From assembly GCA_043497085.1 (NCBI GenBank), contig JBIEKI010000004.1: DNA of 64,000 nucleotides. One strand, given 5' to 3'. The notes under the pieces were generated by a model. It was not told where the DNA came from, did no database searches, and was given only the letters and a program-made list of their open reading frames with translations. Positions within the stretch are counted from its first letter, which is position 1, and every line of letters begins with the position of its first letter. Shown piece by piece: positions 1 through 7,143 of this stretch. The position numbers and the translations under genes are program-made. Source of the DNA: Thalassobacillus sp043497085 (GTDB lineage: Bacteria; Bacillota; Bacilli; Bacillales; Halobacillaceae).

Positions 1-712
1 TCCCGACCATGTCGTTGCCCTGCTTCAAAGTTTCAGCCCGACGTACTTCCAGACGTACAGAAGAATAGAACTTCAATGCCCGGCCGCCTGGAGTAGTTTC
101 AGGATTACCGAACATGACTCCGACTTTTTCACGGATTTGGTTGATGAAGATAGCTGTAGTCTTTGATTTGTTGATTGCACCAGAAAGCTTACGCAAAGCC
201 TGGGACATCAGTCGTGCCTGCAGACCGACGTGTGAGTCTCCCATTTCCCCTTCGATTTCCGCTTTAGGCACCAAGGCTGCTACAGAATCGACAACCACCA
301 TATCGACAGCACCACTACGCACAAGTGCTTCTGCAATTTCTAAAGCCTGCTCCCCTGTATCTGGCTGGGATAACAGGAGTTCATCTACATTAACACCGAG
401 ATTCCGTGCATAGACAGGATCTAATGCATGCTCGGCGTCAATAAATGCTGCTTGTCCACCATTCCGTTGAGCTTCTGCAATCGCATGAAGTGCAACAGTT
501 GTTTTACCTGATGATTCCGGACCATATATTTCAACGACACGCCCACGTGGATATCCGCCAACACCTAGTGCTACATCAAGTGCCAACGATCCGCTAGGCA
601 CCGTATTTACCTTTTGTTCGGCTTGTTCCCCTAACTTCATAACAGAGCCTTTTCCGAATTGTTTCTCAATTTGTTTAAGCGCCATGTCTAACGCTTGTTT
701 ACGATCACTCAT
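1..712 (-). CDS. recA: Recombinase RecA, N-terminal part (gene continues past the window start)
   Basis: RecA is the ATP-dependent strand-exchange protein of homologous recombination and the co-protease that triggers LexA self-cleavage. The frame opens with MSDRKQALDMALKQIEKQFG and stays open to base 1, giving about 237 of the usual ~345 residues. The Walker A motif GPESSGKT lies at residues 64-71, followed by the conserved DAEHALDP segment and the Walker B region MVVVDSVAAL. The start is ATG at 712, with AAAGGGG as ribosome binding site about 6 bases upstream. A sigma-A promoter and a LexA-type box sit in the gap to cinA, so recA has its own damage-inducible promoter. The C-terminal DNA-binding domain is outside the window; no frameshift is seen in the visible part. 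Confidence 0.97.
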   Translation of the reverse strand, partial: MSDRKQALDMALKQIEKQFGKGSVMKLGEQAEQKVNTVPSGSLALDVALGVGGYPRGRVVEIYGPESSGKTTVALHAIAEAQRNGGQAAFIDAEHALDPVYARNLGVNVDELLLSQPDTGEQALEIAEALVRSGAVDMVVVDSVAALVPKAEIEGEMGDSHVGLQARLMSQALRKLSGAINKSKTTAIFINQIREKVGVMFGNPETTPGGRALKFYSSVRLEVRRAETLKQGNDMVG

Positions 713-741
713 AATATTCCCCTTTCAGCTTTGCTATCCTT

Positions 742-770
742 ATGATAACTTGTTTTGAACGATTTGCCAA
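742..770 (-). promoter_or_regulatory. Sigma-A promoter of recA
   Basis: On the minus strand there is a -35 TTGGCA (765-770), a 17-base spacer and a -10 TATCAT (742-747). It lies about 30 bases before the recA ATG, directly downstream of the LexA-type box. Five of six -35 bases and five of six -10 bases match the sigma-A consensus. Confidence 0.75.
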
Positions 771-778
771 CTAAAAAG

Positions 779-792
779 CGAATAGATGTTCC
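779..792 (-). promoter_or_regulatory. LexA (DinR) operator, SOS box of recA
   Basis: The plus strand reads CGAATAGATGTTCC, which matches the Bacillus SOS-box consensus CGAACRNRYGTTYC at 13 of 14 positions. It sits 8 bases upstream of the recA -35 element. LexA binding here would repress recA until DNA damage. The match is seen directly; binding is inferred. Confidence 0.8.
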
Positions 793-851
793 CTTTTTTT
801 ATAATTTGCATCAGCTGACTTTTGATTTATACCTAAAGGAAACAAGAATTA

Positions 852-2123
852 TCACCCAGAAGCGGGGCTGGAAAAATCTTTTTTCAACTTATGGAAGAGT
901 AATTCATACCCTTTCTTCACTGCCCGGTTACGTACAGTCTCCCGGCCGCCATTAAAATGAAATTTTTTGACCAGCTCTTGCTCCTTATTGATACGAAGGG
1001 AGATGAAAACAGTTCCAGGATCCTTTCCTTCGCTTGCGTCTGGTCCTGCTACACCTGTGAAACTGATGCCGATATTACTTCTGGTTAACCGCTGGACATT
1101 CTCCGCCATAGACCGGGCACATTCTTCACTTATGGTTCCATACTGAGTGATGAGATCCCCAGGTACGCCCAGAAGACTTTCTTTCATCGCAGGTGTGTAC
1201 GTCACCAAACTTCCTTCACAGACGCTGGAAGCACCTGGCACACTGATCATCTGATCGGTGAACCGGCCACCCGTTAAGCTTTCTGCAGCAGCTATCGTTA
1301 CCTGTTCTTCCTTTAATAGTTCAACCACTTTTTGCTGAATGGTTATTTTATCCGAACCATAATAATAGTTTCCGACTTTAGCTAGAATTCGTTTTTTTAG
1401 GGAAGCAATCATAGTTCGTGCTTCTTGTTTTGTTTCCCCTTTCGCGGTCAATCTTAATCCAACTTCTCCTTCAGATGCTAAAGGGGCAATTGTAGGGTTC
1501 GTCTGGCTGCTGATCATATGTTGAAGCTCATGCTCTAGTTGTGATTCTCCAATTCCGATAAATCGCAGCATCTCAGAAACTATTTCCGTGCTTAAATCAA
1601 AATAATCATATAAATAAGGCATTGCATGCTTTTCCATCAGATACTTCATTTCAGATGGGACACCAGGAAGGAATATCCATAGCACTCCCTCATGCTCCAC
1701 AATCATTCCAGGAGCCATCCCTTCATGGTTTTGTAAGACACTTGCATGTTCGAACACAAGTGCTTGCTTCCGATTATTCGGAGACATGATCCGGTTGTTT
1801 TTTTGATAAAAATGTTCAACACGTTTTAAACTTTCCGCATCCTCCAACAATGTCTGGTCAAAAAGTTTATTTGCTGCATCTCTCGTCATGTCATCTTCCG
1901 TAGGACCTAAGCCGCCAGTTACGATTACCAGATCAGATCGGCGCTGAGCTGCTTCGAATGTTTCGACGCACCGGTTGAAATTATCACCGACCACACCATG
2001 GAAATAAACATGAATACCTTGAGCCGCCAGCTGTGCGGAAATCCATTGCGCATTTGTATTAGCGATTTGCCCCAGTAACAACTCTGTTCCGATACCGATA
2101 ATTTCTGCTTTTACTGTCTTCAT
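852..2123 (-). CDS. cinA: CinA-family protein (competence/damage-inducible; NMN deamidase-type C-terminus)
   Basis: The 423-residue protein has the two-domain CinA architecture. The N-terminal MoCF/COG1058 domain (about residues 1-170) carries the IGTELLLGQIANTNAQW start and the GGLGPTEDDMTRD motif. The C-terminal CinA domain (about 255-415) carries AAAESLTGGRFTDQM and SFTGVAGPDASEGKDPGTVF. The C-terminal domain is known as a nicotinamide-nucleotide amidase in several bacteria; in B. subtilis cinA is a competence gene transcribed with recA. Its start codon overlaps the pgsA stop (TAATG), so the two are translationally coupled. Unlike some relatives, recA here also has its own promoter downstream. 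No convincing terminator was found between cinA and recA, so read-through is possible. Confidence 0.95.
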   Translation of the reverse strand: MKTVKAEIIGIGTELLLGQIANTNAQWISAQLAAQGIHVYFHGVVGDNFNRCVETFEAAQRRSDLVIVTGGLGPTEDDMTRDAANKLFDQTLLEDAESLKRVEHFYQKNNRIMSPNNRKQALVFEHASVLQNHEGMAPGMIVEHEGVLWIFLPGVPSEMKYLMEKHAMPYLYDYFDLSTEIVSEMLRFIGIGESQLEHELQHMISSQTNPTIAPLASEGEVGLRLTAKGETKQEARTMIASLKKRILAKVGNYYYGSDKITIQQKVVELLKEEQVTIAAAESLTGGRFTDQMISVPGASSVCEGSLVTYTPAMKESLLGVPGDLITQYGTISEECARSMAENVQRLTRSNIGISFTGVAGPDASEGKDPGTVFISLRINKEQELVKKFHFNGGRETVRNRAVKKGYELLFHKLKKDFSSPASG

Positions 2124-2701
2124 TATTTTGAATCCCTCATTACATGCCAGTTTTTCGCAAAATAATCATAGCCGGAAATAACCGTGATGATTAATGCTGC
2201 GTATAAAGTGATGATTCCAAATGGGAACCCAATATAAGCAAACGGCCAGTTATGAAGGAGCAACGCGGATATAGCAACAATTTGCAGGGTTGTTTTCCAT
2301 TTACCCATATTACTCGCTGCAAGGACGATACCTTCCCCTGCCGCAACCAGGCGCAACCCTGTGACAGCAAATTCCCTGCTGATAATAGTGATTACAACCC
2401 AGCCTGGCGCCAGTCCTTGCTCCACTAATAAAATCATAGCGGCAGACACGAGCAGTTTGTCGGCAAGTGGATCAAGAAATTTACCAAGATTCGTGACTAA
2501 ATTATGTTTTCTGGCGTAATAGCCATCAATCCAATCGGTAGTTGAAGCGATAATAAAAAGGATAGCAGCTGCCAGGTGGGAGACCGGTAGCTCACGATCA
2601 CCCATAGCGATATCCCCCCAATTAAAGGGCACACTCATAAGGATAATAAAAATAGGAATCAATAAAATTCGTGAAATGGTAATTCGATTTGGTATATTCA
2701 T
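2123..2701 (-). CDS. pgsA: CDP-diacylglycerol--glycerol-3-phosphate 3-phosphatidyltransferase
   Basis: PgsA makes phosphatidylglycerol phosphate, the committed step to phosphatidylglycerol and cardiolipin, in the cytoplasmic membrane. The CDP-alcohol phosphatidyltransferase signature is complete: D56, D59, G60, A63, R64, G73, D77 and D81 in the stretch beginning TDWIDGYYAR. Several hydrophobic membrane segments are visible (about residues 8-24, 42-55, 85-100, 120-165). A GTG three codons further upstream would leave no room for the AGGAG ribosome binding site, which lies 10 bases before the ATG at 2701, so that ATG (192 aa) is preferred. The stop overlaps the cinA start. Confidence 0.96.
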   Translation of the reverse strand: MNIPNRITISRILLIPIFIILMSVPFNWGDIAMGDRELPVSHLAAAILFIIASTTDWIDGYYARKHNLVTNLGKFLDPLADKLLVSAAMILLVEQGLAPGWVVITIISREFAVTGLRLVAAGEGIVLAASNMGKWKTTLQIVAISALLLHNWPFAYIGFPFGIITLYAALIITVISGYDYFAKNWHVMRDSK

Positions 2702-2737
2702 TGTTAACACACTCCTAAATGGCTTCCTGCATGATTA

Positions 2738-2803
2738 AAGCTGTTCCATAAAGAAATGTTACAGGGGTCTTCCGGGACCCCTTGCGTTCCTTTGGAACAG
2801 CTT
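2738..2803 (-). other. Nested inverted repeats between rodZ and pgsA
   Basis: An 11-bp perfect inverted repeat (AAGCTGTTCCA at 2738-2748 and TGGAACAGCTT at 2793-2803) encloses a second stem (GGGGTC 2764-2769 with GACCCC 2776-2781). In the transcript, GTTCC of the first arm can alternatively pair with an adjacent GGAAC to make a small local hairpin. There is no run of U after either stem, so it is not a standard terminator. It lies just after the rodZ stop and about 37 bases before pgsA. It may be an mRNA-processing or attenuation structure; this is inference. Confidence 0.6.
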
Positions 2804-2815
2804 CTATAGAATCGT

Positions 2816-3739
2816 TCATTCCGCTACTTTGATGAGAAACTTTTGCTGCATTTTATCCACCGGGAATTCAATCTTTTTCCCGTTCAGCTTTATCGTAGTA
2901 GCCGGGACAAAGCCGGATTTGATGTAAATCTGCTTTTCACCGCTTATATCTATTGTTATTGGAGAATCGTCTTTTCCATATTCAATGCTAGGAATGAAGG
3001 TTTCCCCATTGGGGCCCTTCTTTACTTCCAAATAGCTGGTCTTATTCAGCTCAATCGTCAACTCAAGTTCTTCTGCCTGAGAGACTTCTACCGTATGTTG
3101 CGGGAAACTGCCAGAACCGGTCTCAGTCACTTCCGCTGATATTTCTTCTGATTCGTTTTCAATTTTCTTGTCGGAATCGTCTTCCTGTGTGGCTGTTTCT
3201 TTTGATTCTTCCTCATCCTTGGAAGCTTTTTCTTCGGAATTTTCATCTGTTGAACTATTTTCCCCGGCAGAATCTTCGACAATGATTTCATCACCGCTGT
3301 CTCTCTGCTGTGTCGAGTCATTATCATTTTCTGAATCGAGTTTAGATAGGAAAAAATAGGCGGCAAAAATAATGATTCCTATTAAAATAATTGTAATTAT
3401 AGTAGGAAAAACTCTTGAAAAACTTCCATTTGAAGGAGATGCCTCTTCTTTGGATCGCTGCATGCGATTGTAGCTGACTGCACTTTCCTCCGGGGATGCG
3501 GGGAGCTCATTTTTATACTCCTCCATAATTTCATCAGGGCTAAGTCCAACTGCTGCTGCATATTCCCGGATGAAGGCCCTGGCGTAAAAAGTCCCGGGCA
3601 GCACACTATGATCCCCTTTTTCTATAGCTTGAAGATAACGTTTTTGTATTTTAGTGACTTGCTGGATATCTTCTAACGACAAGCCTTTTGACTCTCGCGC
3701 TTCTCTCAAGCGAGTACCGAGCTCCATGTATAACACCAT
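2816..3739 (-). CDS. rodZ: RodZ-like cell-shape protein, HTH plus membrane anchor (YmfM)
   Basis: RodZ links MreB-type filaments to the membrane and the lateral-wall elongation machinery. The order of parts is typical: a cytoplasmic Xre-type helix-turn-helix domain (residues about 5-70, LGTRLREARESKGLSLEDIQ), one transmembrane helix (about 110-131, VFPTIITIILIGIIIFAAYF), a long Ser/Glu/Asp-rich extracellular linker (about 135-210) and a C-terminal DUF4115 beta domain. The acidic linker of alternating E, D, S and K is low-complexity. Two ATG starts are possible (3739 and 3727); neither has a strong ribosome binding site, so the longer is given. The gene begins 9 bases after ymfK. Confidence 0.9.
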   Translation of the reverse strand: MVLYMELGTRLREARESKGLSLEDIQQVTKIQKRYLQAIEKGDHSVLPGTFYARAFIREYAAAVGLSPDEIMEEYKNELPASPEESAVSYNRMQRSKEEASPSNGSFSRVFPTIITIILIGIIIFAAYFFLSKLDSENDNDSTQQRDSGDEIIVEDSAGENSSTDENSEEKASKDEEESKETATQEDDSDKKIENESEEISAEVTETGSGSFPQHTVEVSQAEELELTIELNKTSYLEVKKGPNGETFIPSIEYGKDDSPITIDISGEKQIYIKSGFVPATTIKLNGKKIEFPVDKMQQKFLIKVAE

Positions 3740-3748
3740 CCATTACTA

Positions 3749-4540
3749 TTAAAAATCAAACATGGAAAAACCATCGTTTGGTGAAAGTTCTGGCTTTTCT
3801 ACTGTCTCATAAGTTATTTCTTCGTCTTCTGTATTTCTTAATTCGATGATATAGTCGAAATCCTCCATTTTATATTCCGACTCCTGCACAAATATATCAG
3901 GGTGTTCTACAACCTTAGTGGCTGGCAGCCTCATAATTTCCCGTACTAACTGCCAATGCTTTTCATTCGCTCGTCGAGTCGAAACGATTCCATCTATGAT
4001 ATATAATGTATCTTCACTATATTCATCCTCGATCAACTGGCTTCGGATCGTTTGTTTCAGGAGTGTACTGGATACAAACAACCAGCGTTTGTTTGCACAT
4101 ACACTGGAAGCGACAATGGATTCCGTTTTGCCAACCCGAGGCATTCCTCTGATTCCCACAAGCTTATGGCCGTCTTTCATAAATAGTTCTGCCAAAAAAT
4201 CAACCAGTAAACCCAGGTCCTCACGAATAAACCGGAATGTTTTCCGGTCATCTACATCACTATGGATATACCGACCATGACGCACCGCCAGAGTATCACG
4301 AAGTTTAGGGCGTCTCAATTTCGTGATTTTGATGGTGTCCATGGTTTTTACAATAGATTTCAATCGGTCGATCTGCTCCTCATTTTTACACAGCAACAGC
4401 ATACCGCGGTGAGAGTTTTCGACACCGTTGATCGTAATAATATTAATCGCCAGCATCCCCAGTAAAGAAGAAATGTCCCCTAATAGTCCTGGTCGATTAT
4501 ATTGAATTTCATATTCCAGATACCACTCTTTTTTCTCCAT
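3749..4540 (-). CDS. ymfK: YmfK family protein (DUF3388), ACT-like domain plus P-loop
   Basis: The 263-residue protein belongs to the conserved but uncharacterised YmfK/DUF3388 family found beside rodZ and pgsA in Bacilli. The first ~75 residues look like an ACT regulatory fold (LEYEIQYNRPGLLGDISSLL, with the GLLGD turn typical of ligand-binding ACT domains). A Walker A-like loop, GMPRVGKT, lies at residues 132-139, and a possible Walker B-like strand DTLYIIDGIV follows at about 175. This suggests a nucleotide-dependent protein with a small-molecule sensor; the substrate is unknown. The ribosome binding site AGAGGAG is 7 bases before the ATG. A terminator stands upstream, between ymfJ and this gene. 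Confidence 0.85.
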   Translation of the reverse strand: MEKKEWYLEYEIQYNRPGLLGDISSLLGMLAINIITINGVENSHRGMLLLCKNEEQIDRLKSIVKTMDTIKITKLRRPKLRDTLAVRHGRYIHSDVDDRKTFRFIREDLGLLVDFLAELFMKDGHKLVGIRGMPRVGKTESIVASSVCANKRWLFVSSTLLKQTIRSQLIEDEYSEDTLYIIDGIVSTRRANEKHWQLVREIMRLPATKVVEHPDIFVQESEYKMEDFDYIIELRNTEDEEITYETVEKPELSPNDGFSMFDF

Positions 4541-4713
4541 ACGACAACTCCTCTGGAATCAAATGTTATGTACCAGCAAAAAAAACCAGCTTCAACCCTT
4601 CTTTTATAATAAATGATTTTCATATATTAGAAAAGGAGTGTTTATATATTTTGGAGAGTTCCACAATTAGTCCTATTGCAAACTTTACTGATGGTAATAT
4701 CGACACAATCAGA

Positions 4714-4740
4714 CAAAAGCCGCGCTGATGCAACAGCGCG
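4714..4740 (-). terminator. Rho-independent terminator after ymfJ
   Basis: Minus-strand stem CGCGCTG/CAGCGCG (4734-4740 and 4721-4727) with a 6-base loop, followed by GCTTTTG. It starts 24 bases after the ymfJ stop. The U tract is short, so efficiency may be moderate. The remaining gap (4541-4713) should contain the ymfK-rodZ-pgsA-cinA promoter, but no hexamer pair stood out. Confidence 0.65.
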
Positions 4741-4763
4741 ACTTTCAGATGTAGACTTTCTAT

Positions 4764-5024
4764 TCAGCGTTGGGTACCTTGATCTTGAACTAATTTCACC
4801 ATCATATTTGCAATGGCATGCTGTTCCTCTTTGTCAGCCACATTCCATAGATCGCGAAGGATTGCTTCTTGATCATTCTTTGCATCGACCTGCTTAGCCA
4901 GATAACCACCGATTTCATAAGCAAGATCAGATACGGCGTTCTGATTCATCCCTTGCCCTTCCGCCTGGTGAAGACGATCGCCTAAGAAATCTTTCCATGA
5001 ATCAAAGTTGTCAAGTACAGACAT
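4764..5024 (-). CDS. ymfJ: DUF3243 family protein YmfJ
   Basis: A small cytoplasmic protein of 86 residues, recognisable as the DUF3243/YmfJ family by sequence (MSVLDNFDSWKDFLGDRLHQ, then SDLAYEIGGYLAKQVDAKN) and by its place between ymfI and ymfK. It is predicted to be all helical with no membrane segment and no catalytic motif. Function is unknown. The ribosome binding site AAAGGAGG stands 8 bases before the ATG. A terminator follows, so this is the end of the ymfF-H-I-J unit, or a short unit of its own. Confidence 0.85.
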   Translation of the reverse strand: MSVLDNFDSWKDFLGDRLHQAEGQGMNQNAVSDLAYEIGGYLAKQVDAKNDQEAILRDLWNVADKEEQHAIANMMVKLVQDQGTQR

Positions 5025-5122
5025 ACTGTTTCCTCCTTTGTTTAAAATACACCCTTAGTTTAAGAAAAATGGGAAATATTATACGCAAAAGAAGGAACAG
5101 GAGGAAAAAATTTTTGACTGCC

Positions 5123-5842
5123 TTAGCTCCAGGCTCCATTGACTTTGATGATTTCTCCATTAATATAGTTCGTATCTTCACTTAACAAAAATCCAACTAC
5201 TTTAGCAACTTCTTCCGGGGTTCCTGCTCGACCGGAAGGAATTTCTTCTAATAATGAGGCGCGTTCCTCATTATTGAAAGCCTCATTCATTTTTGTATCG
5301 ATAAATCCAGGGCTAACCCCATTCACTGCAATGCCGCTTCTGGCAGTTTCTTTTGCCAGGGCTTTCACAAAGCTGTTTTGGGCCCCTTTTACGGAACTAT
5401 ATAGCACCTCCATGCTCGCCCCTATATCTCCCCAAATGGAAGACAGAAGTATAATTCGGCCATATCTCTGCCTGATCATACTTGGGAGGAGATGCCTGGT
5501 GACCAGCCAGGGCGTTTTGACATGGAGATGGAAAAGCTGATCCATCTCCGGTTCTGTCATATCTTGAAATAATCCAATTAAAGCCCGGCCGCCCGCAAAA
5601 ACTACCCCATCGATGTGGTACGATAGATTTTCTAAAAAATCGTGGATGCCGGCTGAAGTCTCCAAGTTTGCTTTTACAGCTCCGAGCCACTGCTCTTTTG
5701 GAATGGATTTTTCCAGCTGTGTGATAGATTTTTCATTCGAGTGATACTGCAGTAACACACGTTTACCTTGATCGGATAAGACTCTGGTAATAGCACTCCC
5801 AATATCTCCACTTGCACCAATAATCAATATGTTATTACTCAT
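5123..5842 (-). CDS. ymfI: Elongation factor P 5-aminopentanone reductase, SDR family (YmfI)
   Basis: In B. subtilis YmfI reduces a 5-aminopentanone group on elongation factor P to 5-aminopentanol, the final modification needed for EF-P function and swarming motility. This 239-residue protein is a classical short-chain dehydrogenase: the NADP-binding glycine motif GASGDIG is at residues 9-15, the catalytic Ser at about 134-135 and the YxxxK pair at Y148/K152 (YSSVK). The C-terminal GxxxxINGE region is intact. It lies 8 bases after ymfH, as in B. subtilis. The assignment to EF-P modification follows the conserved locus; the sequence alone shows an SDR close to 3-oxoacyl-ACP reductases. Confidence 0.88.
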   Translation of the reverse strand: MSNNILIIGASGDIGSAITRVLSDQGKRVLLQYHSNEKSITQLEKSIPKEQWLGAVKANLETSAGIHDFLENLSYHIDGVVFAGGRALIGLFQDMTEPEMDQLFHLHVKTPWLVTRHLLPSMIRQRYGRIILLSSIWGDIGASMEVLYSSVKGAQNSFVKALAKETARSGIAVNGVSPGFIDTKMNEAFNNEERASLLEEIPSGRAGTPEEVAKVVGFLLSEDTNYINGEIIKVNGAWS

Positions 5843-5850
5843 ATTCTCGT

Positions 5851-7143
5851 TCAGCCAGCTTGCTGTGGAATTACCTGGAAAACTGCGATTCGTTCTTCAT
5901 TAATCCAGTCTTTCAAAAATTCATTTGCATCCTTTGTGGTCAACGACTCAATTTCAGGAAGCACTTCGAACAAATCGATACCAAGCAGGTGATAATGGGA
6001 GAACTGATTGGCTATGAACTCCATCGAATTCATCGCTCGTAAAAACTGACCTATTTTTTTCTTTTTCATACGGTCGAAATCTACCTCGGCAATTTCCCGT
6101 TCTTTCAGTTGATGGAGCATCTCTTTTACCCGGTCCGCCAGTTCATCCGGTTTCCTTGAATCACCACCTAAAATCGTAAAACCGAATTGGCGGTCAAGGT
6201 CTGTTTCGTAATGAAAGCTGTCATCGATCAAATCGTTTTCATACAACTCTTCATAAAATTCTCCACTCTTTGAAAAGTAGTGGCTTAGAATCATGCTGGA
6301 TAAAAGTTCTGCTTTCAAAAGTTCTTTCCCTGATAATCCTGCTACTTTCTCTTTAATGCCGACCATGCATTTGGAAGTAGTTACTGGCATCTCTATTTTT
6401 CCATATGATTTTGCTACTGTATCCGGCTCTTCAGGATAAGACCGTTGGATGGATGGTGTGTCTGCAAATTCTTTCGCGTTCTGGTTATCCTTGACCTGCT
6501 TCATCATTTCTTCAGGGTTGAAATTCCCCGCTATGAACAAAGTCATATTGGATGGATGATAAAAAGTTTCATAGCACGTATAAAGATCTTCTTTGGTGAT
6601 CTCTTCGATCGACTCGACGGTACCGGCAATATCTACACGGACAGGGTGTTCGTGGAAAAGGCTTTGAATTGTACCGAAAAATGCACGCCAGTCAGGCTGG
6701 TCATCATACATCTTAATTTCCTGAGCGATTATGCCTTTTTCTTTTTCTACCGATTGATCAGAAAAGAAAGGATCTTGCACAAAATTCAATAACGTTTCCA
6801 CATTCTTTTCAATGTTGCTTGTGGCAGAGAAAAGGTAGGCTGTTTTTGTAAATGATGTAAATGCATTTGCGGATGCACCCTGCTTGGTGAAATCCTGAAA
6901 AACGTCCCTGTCTTCTTTTTCGAATAGTTTATGCTCTAAAAAGTGAGCAATGCCTTCAGGGACAGTTACTTTTTCATTTTTACCGATCGGAGTGAAAGTC
7001 TGATCGATTGAACCGTAATCCGTAGCAAAGATGCCGAACGTTTTTACCATATCCGGTTTACTTAATAAAAAGACCTTCAGCCCGTTATCTAACGTCTCTG
7101 TATATATTTTTTCTTTAAGCTGATCGTAGACGAGTTCCTTCAT
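5851..7143 (-). CDS. ymfH: M16 family zinc peptidase YmfH (catalytic subunit type)
   Basis: A 430-residue pitrilysin/M16-type protein. The inverted zinc motif HxxEH is intact as HFLEH at residues 67-71, preceded by PEGIA; a downstream glutamate for zinc binding is expected near residues 145-150 (EKEKGIIAQEIKMYDD). No signal peptide is seen, so it should act in the cytoplasm. It is encoded next to the inactive-type paralogue ymfF with a TAATG stop/start overlap, suggesting a two-subunit protease like other M16B pairs. Substrates are unknown. M16 pairs can also process ribosomal peptides, but no precursor gene is visible here. Confidence 0.92.
   Translation of the reverse strand: MKELVYDQLKEKIYTETLDNGLKVFLLSKPDMVKTFGIFATDYGSIDQTFTPIGKNEKVTVPEGIAHFLEHKLFEKEDRDVFQDFTKQGASANAFTSFTKTAYLFSATSNIEKNVETLLNFVQDPFFSDQSVEKEKGIIAQEIKMYDDQPDWRAFFGTIQSLFHEHPVRVDIAGTVESIEEITKEDLYTCYETFYHPSNMTLFIAGNFNPEEMMKQVKDNQNAKEFADTPSIQRSYPEEPDTVAKSYGKIEMPVTTSKCMVGIKEKVAGLSGKELLKAELLSSMILSHYFSKSGEFYEELYENDLIDDSFHYETDLDRQFGFTILGGDSRKPDELADRVKEMLHQLKEREIAEVDFDRMKKKKIGQFLRAMNSMEFIANQFSHYHLLGIDLFEVLPEIESLTTKDANEFLKDWINEERIAVFQVIPQQAG

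Noticed and set aside
4651..4731. Possible plus-strand peptide (TTG start, about 26 codons) after AAAAGGAG between ymfK and ymfJ
   Set aside because: The spacing from the Shine-Dalgarno-like sequence to the TTG is about 12 bases, the product is unfamiliar and the stop lies in the ymfJ terminator; too weak to list as a gene.
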